NCBI GenBank assembly: GCA_000432275.1
Contig: HF995302.1
Coordinates: forward strand, 9,681 to 73,680
Source: Proteobacteria bacterium CAG:495
GTDB taxonomy: Bacteria > Pseudomonadota > Alphaproteobacteria > RF32 > CAG-239
Length of the DNA: 64,000 nucleotides
Direction of reading: 5' to 3'
The stretch's first letter is position 1; every line of letters starts with the position of its first letter. This document shows positions 18,433 to 27,595 of the stretch, in pieces. The translations under genes were made by a program, and so were the position numbers. Below the pieces are notes generated by a model that saw only the letters and a program-made list of their open reading frames with translations, was not told the origin of the DNA and searched no databases.

Positions 18433-18951
18433 TTATTTCTTGAGTTTTGCAAGAACGGCAAAAGGATTCATCTTTTCCGTGGTCTCCTCGTCGAATTCCG
18501 ATTCAAACTCGAAAACTTCGCCGTCCTGACGGGGAAAATCGTCGATAACCAGGGCGATTTGCTCCATTGCGATTTCCGCCAAATCGATTTTGCCGTCAAT
18601 AATAACGTCGGGAACCTCGTCGTCAAATTCAAACTCCATTTCCCGCAAATCCTTGGGAGACAGCTGCGTGTCAAAATTGATTTCAAATTCGGGCTCATAG
18701 GTTTTGGTAAAGTTTTCCAGCGAAATGACGCTCATCAGTTCCAGTTCGGCTCTGACTTTTCCCCAAACCTTCAGCTGATGTTCTTTTTTGGAAAGTTTTA
18801 CGTTAAGGTCAGCTTCAAAGCTTTTGGCGTCAACCACCTTGAGAACGTCTGCGATAAATTTAAGTTCTTTTTCGTCAGCCTTGAATTTGTAGCGGCGTTG
18901 GGCGGCGCTCAATTCGTCTACGACCAACGGATATGAAAAAAGATTTTGCAT
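18433..18951 (-). CDS. yceD: YceD family protein (DUF177)
   Basis: 172 residues, strongly acidic C-terminal half (EFDDEVPDVIIDGKIDLAEIAMEQIAL), which is the DUF177 core. The family is linked with 23S rRNA accumulation and L32 in other bacteria and plants (known of the family). First gene of the operon; divergent from bamE with 64 bases between, so the two promoters share this gap. About 170 bases separate it from rpmF. Confidence 0.88.
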   Translation of the reverse strand: MQNLFSYPLVVDELSAAQRRYKFKADEKELKFIADVLKVVDAKSFEADLNVKLSKKEHQLKVWGKVRAELELMSVISLENFTKTYEPEFEINFDTQLSPKDLREMEFEFDDEVPDVIIDGKIDLAEIAMEQIALVIDDFPRQDGEVFEFESEFDEETTEKMNPFAVLAKLKK

Positions 18952-18962
18952 AAATACTTTCC

Positions 18963-18991
18963 TTATGATATAAAGTGATTACTTTTATAAT
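18963..18991 (+). promoter_or_regulatory. Possible promoter of bamE
   Basis: TATAAT at 18986-18991 is perfect; the -35 box 17 bases upstream (TTATGA) is poor. Placed 24 bases before the bamE start. Confidence 0.4.
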
Positions 18992-19015
18992 GGATATAAC
19001 TGCAAGGATGCTCGT

Positions 19016-19489
19016 ATGTCAATAAACAAAATGATATGCACTTGTTCACTGGTATTGCTTTTGGCTTCCGGCTGCTCGACCGAAAAGGCAAACGAATGGT
19101 TTGTCACCCACAACGGAAATATGCCCACTAACGAACGTATCAGCCGTATTGAGGTTGGCGACAGCAAAGAGGAGGTTCGTCAGATTTTGGGCTCGCCGTC
19201 TTCAGTCGTTTCTTTTGACAAGAATACCTGGATTTATATGTCGTCGGATGTCAGACGCATTGCGTTTTTCGCTCCGGAGGAAATTGACCGTGATGTTTTG
19301 ACGGTTAAATTTAATGACAATGACGAGGTACAGGAAATCTCGCGCCTCAGCAAGAACGACGGTGAACAGATTAACGTCAATCCTGATGAAACCGAGGCAT
19401 TGGGACAAGAACCCGGATTCTTCCAGAAATATTTTGGCGGGGTAGGGCAGTACAATCCGTTCGGAATGCGTAACAGCTCCGCTCTTTAG
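19016..19489 (+). CDS. bamE: Outer membrane assembly lipoprotein BamE (SmpA/OmlA)
   Basis: 157 residues. A lipoprotein signal peptide ends at LLLASGC (lipidated Cys20), followed by the BamE domain with NERISRIEVGDSKEEVRQILGSPS and the WIYMS strand. It belongs to the BAM complex that inserts beta-barrel proteins in the outer membrane. The acidic tail after residue 125 is not conserved. Divergent from yceD, a common alphaproteobacterial arrangement. Confidence 0.93.
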   Translation: MSINKMICTCSLVLLLASGCSTEKANEWFVTHNGNMPTNERISRIEVGDSKEEVRQILGSPSSVVSFDKNTWIYMSSDVRRIAFFAPEEIDRDVLTVKFNDNDEVQEISRLSKNDGEQINVNPDETEALGQEPGFFQKYFGGVGQYNPFGMRNSSAL

Positions 19490-19504
19490 CTTGAACAAAA
19501 CTTG

Positions 19505-19533
19505 AAAAAGCTCTCTTCGGGGAGCTTTTTTTT
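19505..19533 (+). terminator. Terminator of bamE
   Basis: AGCTC / GGAGCT hairpin followed by a run of eight T. Confidence 0.85.
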
Positions 19534-19674
19534 ATGTCTGCTGCAAACTCTGGCAATGGCGGCAAGGTCGGGAAACTGCAGCGAGCCGTGACATAAGCTT
19601 TATATCTCTTGGTGTCAAAAGATATGCTCAGTTTCCCGTCGGGAAATGTTCAAAGGCTTACGGTTGCGGAGCAT

Positions 19675-19936
19675 AAAAAAAGACCACCTGTAAAAGGTGG
19701 CCGGAGAGTTCAACTATCAACGTGCGCTTACATGACCTTTAAGTTTTTAAAAACACAACCGAAATTGTGCTTTCTGGACATATACTTAAAGCTCCCCGAC
19801 CTTATTCTTATCGGGGATATGTCTATCTTCCTGTCTGTAAACAGGCAAAATTAACGATGCATATCCAACACCGAAGCGCATGTGAGCCGTTGAAAGCCCC
19901 GAACCGCTAGGTTCTGATATAATATAATTATACCTG
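19675..19936 (-). ncRNA. Candidate structured RNA gene, about 260 nt
   Basis: The region has no plausible ORF but has its own promoter (19943-19971), several complementary blocks and a terminator-like end (minus strand CCACC / GGTGG then a T-run, 19675-19700). Pairings seen on the minus strand: TGCGCTT with AAGCGCA and TTCAAC with GTTGAA (5' part with 3' part), GACATAT with ATATGTC enclosing CCCCGA with TCGGGG, and small hairpins CCTGT/ACAGG and CACAA/TTGTG. I do not recognise it as tmRNA, RNase P, SRP RNA or a textbook 6S RNA; a divergent 6S-type RNA is possible. This accounts for most of the gap between bamE and the permease. Confidence 0.5.
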
Positions 19937-19942
19937 ACAATG

Positions 19943-19971
19943 AATATAAAGGAAAAGATAGCCGGTTGCAA
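19943..19971 (-). promoter_or_regulatory. Promoter of the candidate RNA
   Basis: Minus-strand TTGCAA (19966-19971), 17-base spacer, TATATT (19943-19948). Confidence 0.5.
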
Positions 19972-19988
19972 GCAATTTTTTTAGGCAA

Positions 19989-20018
19989 TAAAAAAGCCCT
20001 TCGCGGTGAAGGGCTTTA
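19989..20018 (-). terminator. Terminator of the permease pair
   Basis: Minus-strand AAAGCCCTTC / GAAGGGCTTT around a 5-base loop, ending TTTTTT, 16 bases after the stop at 20034. Confidence 0.85.
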
Positions 20019-20033
20019 ATTCCGGCAAAGAGC

Positions 20034-21404
20034 TTAACCGCCGACGCCGAGGCCCAGCATAAAGTATTCGACATACAAATACGCCGTGGCAATGGCAACC
20101 GTCAGCAGCATAATCGGCATTGACCAGGCCATAAAGCCGATAAAGCTGATGGGGTTTCCGTTTCGGGTGGCCATACCGGCAACGATAACGTTGGCCGAAG
20201 CGCCGATAAGCGTACCGTTTCCGCCGAAACAGGCACCCAGAGAAAGCGCCCACCAGACCGGCATCATCGCTTCGCGTCCGCCCATCGCTTCTTCCATGGA
20301 TTTCAGCATCGGAATCATAGTGGCGACAAACGGAATATTGTCAATGGCCGCAGAGACAATGGCCGATACCCAGATAATCAGCAGGCTGGCCTTTTGAATA
20401 CTGCCTTCGGTCAGCTCAATGAACTTTTGTCCCAGCAGGCTGAGCACGCCGGTAACCTCCAGGCCGTAAACAATGACGAACAAGCCGGCAAAGAAGAAAA
20501 TCGTTGTCCAGTCTACGATGGAGAAAATTTCTTCAACCTTATGATCGCGTTCTTCGTGGTTTTTACCGAGGGTATAAAGCAGGAGCAAGACGGCACCGCC
20601 GAAAATGGCGATTGTTCCGTTAGCTATGTGAAAATGCTCTGCGCTGATAAAACCGGCAATGACGAGGAACAAAACGCTTAACGATTTAATCAGCAGTCCT
20701 TTGTCTTGAATCGCGGCATTCTCGTCCAGATTCATAACTTTGGTGCGGCGTGCTTTGGTAGAAACCAGGCGGCGTCCCCAGAAGAAGTCAAAAATACCGA
20801 TTAAAACAATCATACAGATAGTGACGATAGGCGTCAGCTCAAATAAAAAGTCGGTAAACGACAAACCGAGCGCCGAACCGATAAGGATGTTGGGCGGGTC
20901 GCCGATAAGCGTGGCCGTACCGCCGATGTTTGATGCGAAAATCTCAATCAACAGGAACGGATAAGTCGGAATACCGAGTTTTTTGGTAATCTGCAACGTA
21001 ACCGGCACAATCAGCAAAACAGTGGTGACGTTATCCAAAAATGCCGAGAAGACGGCGGTCACGATTGCCAGAACAATCAGTATGCCGCGCGGACTGGCTT
21101 TTACCTTTTTGGTGGCCCATATCGCCACATACTGAAAAATGCCGGTTTTTTCCGAAATGCCGACAATCATCATCATGCCGATAAGCAGCGCCAGAGTGTT
21201 GAAGTCAATGCCTTTGAAGGCGTCGGCTTGGGTTAAGATGCCTGCAAAAACCATAATTGACGCGCCCAATAATGCAACCACGGCTCGGTTGAGCTTTTCG
21301 GTAAACAAAATGACATAGGCCATTATTACGATTGATGCGGCTACGATTTTAGCGTCCATACCCCATACTAGGGACGGAACCGCGCTTAAGTCTGCACCAT
21401 GCAT
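20034..21404 (-). CDS. NhaD/ArsB-type ion transporter (copy 2 of tandem pair)
   Basis: 456 residues from ATG 21404, chosen for its AAGGAA site; an ATG-less extension upstream was rejected. About 11 hydrophobic segments. Signatures of the ion-transporter superfamily: LNRAVVALLGASIMVF, DNVTTVLLIVPV, and GGTATLIGDPPNILIG, with a second inverted-repeat copy SAAIDNIPFVATMIP and GGNGTLIGASANVIVAG. These features fit NhaD-type Na+/H+ antiporters and ArsB/SLC13-type permeases alike; the substrate cannot be fixed. It lies 75 bases after its paralogue, with which it aligns nearly end to end. Confidence 0.85.
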   Translation of the reverse strand: MHGADLSAVPSLVWGMDAKIVAASIVIMAYVILFTEKLNRAVVALLGASIMVFAGILTQADAFKGIDFNTLALLIGMMMIVGISEKTGIFQYVAIWATKKVKASPRGILIVLAIVTAVFSAFLDNVTTVLLIVPVTLQITKKLGIPTYPFLLIEIFASNIGGTATLIGDPPNILIGSALGLSFTDFLFELTPIVTICMIVLIGIFDFFWGRRLVSTKARRTKVMNLDENAAIQDKGLLIKSLSVLFLVIAGFISAEHFHIANGTIAIFGGAVLLLLYTLGKNHEERDHKVEEIFSIVDWTTIFFFAGLFVIVYGLEVTGVLSLLGQKFIELTEGSIQKASLLIIWVSAIVSAAIDNIPFVATMIPMLKSMEEAMGGREAMMPVWWALSLGACFGGNGTLIGASANVIVAGMATRNGNPISFIGFMAWSMPIMLLTVAIATAYLYVEYFMLGLGVGG

Positions 21405-21479
21405 AGAATAGTTCCTTCTTATTGTTAACAAACACTATTCTTATAGCTGATGACATCCTAATAATGTCTTAACTTCCGC

Positions 21480-22790
21480 CTAAAAGTAGCGGAAATGGAG
21501 ATAAATCGCCGCTATTCCGACGCTGATGACCATGGTCGGCAATGCCCACAGCAAAAAACGGACGAAACTGATATTGACGCCTTCCTTGTTTGCCATGCCG
21601 GCAACGATAACGTTGGCCGAAGCCGCGATTAGAGAGCCGTTTCCGCCAAAACATGAACCCAGAGACAAGGCCCACCAGACCGGCATGATAACATCCCGTC
21701 CGCCTAAAGCGTTTTCTACATTTTTAATCAAAGGTATCATGGTCGCCACAAACGGGATATTTCCCAGCAAAGTGGAGGCAAAGGCCGACAGCCACAGCAT
21801 AATCATTGTCGCCCGTTTGATACTTCCTTCGGCCATATTGATAAACCAGTCGGCAAGCGGTGTCAGTGCTCCGGCTTCCTCAAGTCCGAATACCAGGGCA
21901 AAGAGGCCTGCAAAGAAAAAGATTGTGGTCCAGTCAACCAGATTAAAGGCTTGTTCTATTTTGTGTTCCCGCTCAAAGTTGTCGCTTCCTGCGGTGTATA
22001 AAATCAATAAGACCGCAGCACCGAACATAGCGATGGTTCCGTTGGCAATATGATAATGTTCTGCGGCGATAAAACCTCCGATAACGGCAATCAAAACCGT
22101 AAGCGACTTCCACATCAGCGCCCGGTCCGTTATTACCGCAGCAGCCTCCAACTGTAAAACTTCGTTGCGCAGAAAATCCGGGCTTTCCATTTTGCGTCCC
22201 CATATTGCGTCAAGAGCCAAAAGCAGCACAACCATTGTAATCGCCACAACCGGAGTCAGGGCGTATACGAAGTCCATAAACGACAAGCCGAGCGCCGAGC
22301 CGATGAGGATATTGGGCGGATCTCCGATAAGCGTGGCCGTGCCGCCGATGTTGGAAGCTAAAATTTCCATTATTAAAAACGGGTAGGGCGAAACCTTCAG
22401 CTTGCGGGTAACCTGAAATATAATCGGAACCATTAGCAAAACAGTGGTAACATTGTCCAAAAATGCAGAAAAAACAGCTGTAACAACGGCTAAAACCATC
22501 AACAGCATACGTGGTCGGGCCTTAACTTTCTGCGCTGACCATATGGCCACAAACTGAAACATTCCCGATTTTTCGCCAATACCCACAATGGTCATCATGC
22601 CGATAAGCAGTGCCAGCGTATTAAAGTCGACGGCGGCCAGAGCGCTTTCCTGCGTCAGCACCCCTGCAAAAATCATTAATGACGCGCCCAGAATGGCCAC
22701 AACCGCACGGTTGAGCTTCTCGGTGAACAACAGAACATAACTAAGCGTCAGGATGATAACCGCCATCATCATCTTGTCACTGAGCTGCAT
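21480..22790 (-). CDS. NhaD/ArsB-type ion transporter (copy 1 of tandem pair)
   Basis: 436 residues, starting MQLSDKMMMAVIILT after a strong GAGGAG site. Same architecture as the following gene: TLIGDPPNILIGSALGLSF in repeat 1 and GNGSLIAASANVIVAGM in repeat 2. Differences concentrate in the cytoplasmic loop around residues 200-240 (FLRNEVLQLEAAAVI), suggesting divergence in regulation or substrate. The pair is probably one transcript ending at the terminator at 19989. Confidence 0.85.
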   Translation of the reverse strand: MQLSDKMMMAVIILTLSYVLLFTEKLNRAVVAILGASLMIFAGVLTQESALAAVDFNTLALLIGMMTIVGIGEKSGMFQFVAIWSAQKVKARPRMLLMVLAVVTAVFSAFLDNVTTVLLMVPIIFQVTRKLKVSPYPFLIMEILASNIGGTATLIGDPPNILIGSALGLSFMDFVYALTPVVAITMVVLLLALDAIWGRKMESPDFLRNEVLQLEAAAVITDRALMWKSLTVLIAVIGGFIAAEHYHIANGTIAMFGAAVLLILYTAGSDNFEREHKIEQAFNLVDWTTIFFFAGLFALVFGLEEAGALTPLADWFINMAEGSIKRATMIMLWLSAFASTLLGNIPFVATMIPLIKNVENALGGRDVIMPVWWALSLGSCFGGNGSLIAASANVIVAGMANKEGVNISFVRFLLWALPTMVISVGIAAIYLHFRYF

Positions 22791-22865
22791 ATCATAATCT
22801 CCTCAATTCGTTTTTTTGCAGATAGATTAAATATATGTATCAATAAGCTGAAATAAAGATTTAAA

Positions 22866-23600
22866 TTAATCTTTGGTCTTGGAAATGTAGTTGATAATTC
22901 CGTAAAGCGTATTCAATTCCTGTTCCGTCAGTTCTCTGCGGGTAAAGATGTTACGCAGGTTGATAACCAGTTTTTCTCGTTGCGCGTCAATTTTGTAGTT
23001 GCCGCAGCCTTCCATTTTATTTTCCAGAAAACCGCAAAAAGCCAACACTTTTTCTTTGTCTGCCAATTGAGTGTGATTAGTCACGAACTGCTCTTCCGGA
23101 GCTTGAATTTGGGTTTTGTAAAACTCATAGCCGGCCAAAAGCACCGCTTGCGACAAATTAAGCGAACAATGGCGCGGATTGAGCGGAATATTAATGATTG
23201 CATCAGCCAGGGACACGTCGTCGTTATGAAGTCCCGTCCGCTCCGGCCCGAATAAAATTCCTGTTCGGATTCCTTCTCTGCATTTGTTGTTCAGCTCGGC
23301 TGCAGCTCTGTCTGCGGTAAAAACCTGCTTGGTCTGGTCTCTGTGCCGGGCAGTCGTTGCCGCAACATAATGCAAGTCGGCAATGGCGTCTGCGGTCGAA
23401 CCGAAAATTTCGGCGTTTTCCAGAATTTCTTCGGCGTTTGAGGAGGCCGATATGGCTTTTGCCGAAAGGTGGTCTTCTCTGGGGTTAACCAGGCGCATAT
23501 TGTAAAGGCCGCAATTCATCATGGCTCGAGCCGCCATACCGACGTTTTCGGCCAATTGCGGTTCAACCAGAATAACATAGGGTTGATTGGAATTTGTCAT
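22866..23600 (-). CDS. trmJ: tRNA (Cm32/Um32) methyltransferase TrmJ-like (SPOUT family)
   Basis: 244 residues. The N-terminal VILVEPQLAENVGMAARAMMNCGL is the TrmH/SpoU motif 1 of TrmJ, and INIPLNPRHCSLNLSQAVLL is the knotted SAM-binding motif 3. The C-terminal 80 residues form the usual TrmJ extension. It methylates the ribose of nucleotide 32 in tRNA. The gene ends close to the upstream permease promoter region and is 15 bases from the secreted-protein gene before it. Confidence 0.92.
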   Translation of the reverse strand: MTNSNQPYVILVEPQLAENVGMAARAMMNCGLYNMRLVNPREDHLSAKAISASSNAEEILENAEIFGSTADAIADLHYVAATTARHRDQTKQVFTADRAAAELNNKCREGIRTGILFGPERTGLHNDDVSLADAIINIPLNPRHCSLNLSQAVLLAGYEFYKTQIQAPEEQFVTNHTQLADKEKVLAFCGFLENKMEGCGNYKIDAQREKLVINLRNIFTRRELTEQELNTLYGIINYISKTKD

Positions 23601-23615
23601 TAAAGTGTCCTGAAT

Positions 23616-24119
23616 TTATTGTTTTCCGGCAGTTCCGTCCGCAGTTGCCTTTTCCGGCTCATCATCAGTCTGCGGCAGGAGTTTTTCATTGAAATATTTT
23701 TCAACGGCTTTTGCATTGTTTACGTCAACGTTGTCTTTTTTGAATTCAATTTGCTGGTCGCTGGACAGTGAGAGGTTTTCTCTCCGAACCTGAACCTCGC
23801 TGTAGCGGTTCAAGGCATCGACAATACCTCTTAACTCGGAGGGTTCATATTTTTGAGAGGCATATTTTAGCTTTTTCATGAGCGGAGCCTGTGCCGCAAT
23901 AATTTGTTCGGGAGTAGCTTCCGTCGGTCTGACGACCTTTGTTTCCTTTTCCTGTTCGGCGGTTTCTTCCCGGGCGACGGTTTCCGTCTGCGTTTTAATC
24001 GGCTCGGCAACAGTCGTCTTAACGCTTTCGCCGGTCCGTTGAACATGAAAAACCTGTGCTTCTGCGTTAGAAAGGCACATAAAACAGGATATGGCTAATA
24101 AACCGAAATTTTTTAACAT
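23616..24119 (-). CDS. Uncharacterised exported protein, 167 residues
   Basis: Start ATG 24119 (MLKNFGLLAISCFMCLSNAEA) chosen because it begins the signal peptide and has an AAGGA site; a longer frame adds 15 unlikely residues. The mature part is hydrophilic with Thr/Glu-rich linkers and a helical segment around residues 70-130 (KLKYASQKYEPSELRGIVDALNRY pattern). No known domain. Only 22 bases separate it from the gene before it, so the pair is probably an operon. Confidence 0.65.
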   Translation of the reverse strand: MLKNFGLLAISCFMCLSNAEAQVFHVQRTGESVKTTVAEPIKTQTETVAREETAEQEKETKVVRPTEATPEQIIAAQAPLMKKLKYASQKYEPSELRGIVDALNRYSEVQVRRENLSLSSDQQIEFKKDNVDVNNAKAVEKYFNEKLLPQTDDEPEKATADGTAGKQ

Positions 24120-24141
24120 CGGAAAATCCTTTTCAGGCGGG

Positions 24142-24732
24142 TTAGTCGGTTGACAGAATATCAATGCTGTTAAACAGGATATTTTCCATATCTAAACCGG
24201 TACCGTCTTCAACAACGTCTATAAAACCGGAAAACATCGTATCGAAAGGATTGTTTTGATGGCCTAAACCGTCATAGGCTTCTCGGAGCTGTTTGGCATA
24301 GTTTTTCGGCAGGTCTTTAATTCCCTGATCATAACTCGCGGGAATTTTATATCCGAGATTTCTCAAATGCTGTGTGGCAACCAACATATTGTGGCGGTTG
24401 ACTTCGGGAGCAATCATCTCCTGTCCCATGGCGTTTCCGTAGGTTGTAGCTTCGCCTATGTAGTTCAGCTTGCCGTGCTGACCGCTTCCGCGCCAGGTTT
24501 TGATGCCGCTTTTGTCGCGAGCCCGAGCCCATGGATCAACCGGCAGAATTTCTCCACCGTTGGCAGTATTGTCATAAACCGGAGCGTGGGTAACGTCGGT
24601 ATCGGCGACATTATCGCCCATATATCCTTCGTTGGGTTTAATTTCCCACGGATTTGAAGGTAATTGTGCAAATGCGGAAGCCGCTGTCAATAAACAGCTT
24701 GCTCCGGCCAAAAGATATGCAAATTTTTTCAT
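24142..24732 (-). CDS. Uncharacterised exported protein, 196 residues
   Basis: A clear signal peptide (MKKFAYLLAGASCLLTAASAFA) and a strong GGGAGGG site precede a mature protein rich in Asn/Gly/Asp with several Trp (SNPWEIKP, VDPWARARD, IKTWRGSG). No recognised family and no cysteines in the mature part. Likely periplasmic or outer-membrane associated. Operon mate of the exported protein downstream. Confidence 0.68.
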   Translation of the reverse strand: MKKFAYLLAGASCLLTAASAFAQLPSNPWEIKPNEGYMGDNVADTDVTHAPVYDNTANGGEILPVDPWARARDKSGIKTWRGSGQHGKLNYIGEATTYGNAMGQEMIAPEVNRHNMLVATQHLRNLGYKIPASYDQGIKDLPKNYAKQLREAYDGLGHQNNPFDTMFSGFIDVVEDGTGLDMENILFNSIDILSTD

Positions 24733-24805
24733 AATACCCTCCCAAACTACTCCTACCTAATATTATCATACTATAAATCATAGCAAAATAATAGTTACAA
24801 AATTG

Positions 24806-25699
24806 TTATAATTTTGCAAAATCCGTCTTATTTAATTTATTTCTCAGTTTTTTTGCACCTGTTGAAAATTTTAAATGATCACAGTCTAAAAAATCTCGAC
24901 TTTCAAAATCAACGTCATCATAAAAGTTCAACAACCGGATATGTGGATTGTTTTGCACAATATTGTTGATTTGTGCAAATAATATGTCGGAGGATTCCAA
25001 TAAAGATTTGTAGTCATTTCTGTAAGGAGGAATCACAATTATAAGAGTATGTCCATTCTTTTTGCTGTCATCTATAAGCATTTTTAAATATTTTAATGGA
25101 TGAGGTTGACGTTTGTTATGCTTTTTGTGTTTTTCTGCCACATATTGAACAAGCTCTGATGACATATCAATATAGTTGTCGTCGTGTTGGAAGGTGTTTG
25201 CTTGGGTCGATATTATCTGAATGTTTTGTTTTATTTGTTTTTCTGCCGCTTTTACAGCCTTTTTCTTTAATTCTTTTTCATTTTCGTAAGGTATCCCAAA
25301 AAATAATTTAAGAGGAACACATCTGCAATATTCCGAACATTTGCCTAGATTAAAGCCATTTGAAAAAACAGAAAAAAATAAAATAACTTGTTTAAGATTA
25401 CACATTTGTGGAGCAAACAATTTATAAAGTTGATAAGAATAATATAAATCTTGAGATGAAGTTCCTAAATTTAGTTCTTTGTCTTGTTCTGCCAAGCCTC
25501 TCATAGCATGAGACGAACCAAGAATTAATCTTTGTGCAAATAGTTTTTTTTCGGAATGTTTTTTTAGGAAAAAAGGTTGAATAGAATACTCAATAAGCTG
25601 TTCTGTATTTAATTTTAAACCAAAATATTCCCTAATATAATGCCGAATACGTTTTGACGGAATAAGATTAGATAATAGTTTTATTATAATTTTAGACAT
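24806..25699 (-). CDS. SGNH-hydrolase-like protein, AT-rich
   Basis: 297 residues. LILGSSHAMRGL (about 58-69) resembles SGNH block I with its Ser nucleophile and DCDHLKF near the C-terminus resembles block V with the Asp-x-x-His pair, so an esterase/acyl-modification role is plausible. Similar proteins occur in surface polysaccharide clusters. The gene is clearly more AT-rich than its neighbours and uses AT-ending codons, suggesting transfer. No signal peptide; an N-terminal IPSKRIRHYIREY segment looks like that of glycosylation-cluster proteins. Function not certain. Confidence 0.6.
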   Translation of the reverse strand: MSKIIIKLLSNLIPSKRIRHYIREYFGLKLNTEQLIEYSIQPFFLKKHSEKKLFAQRLILGSSHAMRGLAEQDKELNLGTSSQDLYYSYQLYKLFAPQMCNLKQVILFFSVFSNGFNLGKCSEYCRCVPLKLFFGIPYENEKELKKKAVKAAEKQIKQNIQIISTQANTFQHDDNYIDMSSELVQYVAEKHKKHNKRQPHPLKYLKMLIDDSKKNGHTLIIVIPPYRNDYKSLLESSDILFAQINNIVQNNPHIRLLNFYDDVDFESRDFLDCDHLKFSTGAKKLRNKLNKTDFAKL

Positions 25700-25762
25700 A
25701 ATACCCCCAATTTTGTGCCAACTGGGTTTGTATTTATCATATAGTTATAATTAAAACAATAT

Positions 25763-26839
25763 TTATTTAATAAAGCCGCCGCCCATGACTCTGGTGCCGT
25801 CGTAAAAACAGCATCCTTGTCCGGGGGCCACGCCTGCAAATTCTTCTCTCAAACGAACAACGGCAGCGTTGCCGTCAAATTCAACCCTGGCCGGAACCGC
25901 TTTTTGCCGGGAGCGCAGCTTAACGTAAAGGTCGGCTCGGGAGGGCTGCATCTCTCCCAGCCAGTTAACGTTTTCAAGGCGGACTTCGGTTTGATACAAG
26001 TCTTTTTCCGCGCCGACTACGATACGGTTGTTTTGGGCGTCAATCTTTAATACGTAGAGAATGTCACCGCCGCCGATGCCCAAGCCCCGGCGTTGGCCGA
26101 TTGTATAATGGATAATGCCTTTGTGCCGCCCCAGAATTTTACCTTGCAGATTTATAATATCGCCGGGTTCGTCTTTGAAACCGGATTGAAGCTTTTCAAT
26201 CAGATCTGCATATCTGCCGTCGGAGACGAAACAAATGTCCTGACTGTCTGCCTTATGGGCAATTTCTAACCCTGCTTCGGATGCCAAAGCTCTGGTTTGT
26301 TCTTTGCTGTAAGTCGCCAGCGGACAACGCAGCATCTGCAAAATGTCTTTTTTTACGGCAAACAAAAAGTAGCTCTGGTCACGTCGCACATCGCTGCCTT
26401 TATGAAGTTCCACGCCGTGTTCGGTAAGTCTGATGTCGGCATAATGTCCGGTAACGATGATGTCTGCACCTTTGGCTTGAGCCTCTTCGGCCAATAATCC
26501 GAGTTTAATCTTTTTATTGCACATAATGCAGGGAGAGGGCGTTTCGCCGCGGAGATAAGCAGAGCTGAAGTAGTCGACAACCTCTTTGCGGAAGGCGGCT
26601 TTCATGTCCAGAAAATAATGCGGAATACCGAGCTTTTCGGCAACGACTGCAGCGTCAGCTATTGACGAAACCGTCGGAGCGTACGGAGGCAACAGCAAAT
26701 CCATCGTCATTCCAAAAACATCATATCCTTCTTTTTTCAGAAGATATGCGGTTGCCGAACTGTCAACGCCGCCGGACATGGCAACGCAGACTTTTGTATC
26801 TTGTGGTCTTTTATTCAGCCCCAGGCTGTTTGGTTTCAT
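25763..26839 (-). CDS. mnmA: tRNA 2-thiouridylase MnmA
   Basis: 358 residues. It thiolates U34 of tRNA Lys, Glu and Gln. The PP-loop [18 protein letters not shown] binds ATP; the catalytic cysteines are in [13 protein letters not shown] and [13 protein letters not shown]. The C-terminal beta-barrel with [12 protein letters not shown] is intact. The start at 26839 overlaps the end of cysE by 29 bases, so translation is probably coupled. Confidence 0.95.
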   Translation of the reverse strand: MKPNSLGLNKRPQDTKVCVAMSGGVDSSATAYLLKKEGYDVFGMTMDLLLPPYAPTVSSIADAAVVAEKLGIPHYFLDMKAAFRKEVVDYFSSAYLRGETPSPCIMCNKKIKLGLLAEEAQAKGADIIVTGHYADIRLTEHGVELHKGSDVRRDQSYFLFAVKKDILQMLRCPLATYSKEQTRALASEAGLEIAHKADSQDICFVSDGRYADLIEKLQSGFKDEPGDIINLQGKILGRHKGIIHYTIGQRRGLGIGGGDILYVLKIDAQNNRIVVGAEKDLYQTEVRLENVNWLGEMQPSRADLYVKLRSRQKAVPARVEFDGNAAVVRLREEFAGVAPGQGCCFYDGTRVMGGGFIK

Positions 26840-27506
26840 TTTTAGACGCTTTCAGATTTTTACGAAGTTCCTCAATTTCTTTTTGCAAAAATTCCAGTTG
26901 ACATTCAACCGGATCCTTGTCAGTGGGACAAACGCCGTAAGCCATAAATCCCTTGGGTTCTTTTTTGCTTTTCTCAACCGCATGGGCCGGCACGCCGACA
27001 ACGGTTTGGTTTGCTTCCACATCTTTAAGGACGACGGCGTTGGCGCCAACCTTAACGTTGTCACCGATGTTAATCGGTCCCAATATCTGGGCCCCTGCGC
27101 CGACGATGACGTCATTGCCCAGCGTGGGATGGCGTTTGTTGGTGTTTTTTCCGCTTTTTGAAAAAACGGTGGAACCGCCGAGGGTCACGCCGTGATAAAG
27201 CGTTACGTTGTTGCCGATTTCGGTCGTTTCGCCAATCACGACGCCCATGCCGTGGTCGATAAAGAAACCTTTGCCGATTCGCGCACCGGGATGAATCTCC
27301 ACGCCGGTCAGAAATCTCGTCATTTGTGAAACGACGCGCGCCGTCAGCTTAAAGTTACGCTTCCACAGGGCATGGCACAGGCGGTACATAATGATAGCGT
27401 GCAGTCCCGAGGAGCAGAGCAGGGCTTCCGTTCGGCTCTTGGTTGCGGGATCGCGGGCGATAACCGCGTCGATGTCGTTAAGAATTATCTTGAATTTTGC
27501 TTTCAT
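26811..27506 (-). CDS. cysE: Serine O-acetyltransferase
   Basis: 231 residues. The left-handed beta-helix hexapeptide repeats run from about 65 to 175 ([27 protein letters not shown]). The conserved catalytic His and Asp occur in the [11 protein letters not shown] and [14 protein letters not shown] blocks. It makes O-acetylserine for cysteine synthesis; cysteine is also the sulfur source for MnmA downstream, a plausible reason for the pairing. The short N-terminal helical domain is EpsC-like rather than E. coli-like. The C-terminal tail is Lys/Glu-rich. Confidence 0.92.
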   Translation of the reverse strand: MKAKFKIILNDIDAVIARDPATKSRTEALLCSSGLHAIIMYRLCHALWKRNFKLTARVVSQMTRFLTGVEIHPGARIGKGFFIDHGMGVVIGETTEIGNNVTLYHGVTLGGSTVFSKSGKNTNKRHPTLGNDVIVGAGAQILGPINIGDNVKVGANAVVLKDVEANQTVVGVPAHAVEKSKKEPKGFMAYGVCPTDKDPVECQLEFLQKEIEELRKNLKASKNETKQPGAE

Positions 27507-27595
27507 TTTGTGTTACATTCCTGAAAATATTAATAATTTATATAGTTTTCATAACATATAATACTAAAAGTTCTAAATTTAGGTTAAAAAAGAAA

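Noticed and set aside
18963..18991. Strong divergent promoter pair between yceD and bamE
   Set aside because: Only the -10 box on the bamE side is convincing; no clear yceD promoter could be seen.
19609..19854. 81-codon plus-strand frame in the bamE-permease gap
   Set aside because: No ribosome site, overlaps strongly paired sequence and a terminator on the other strand; better explained as RNA gene.
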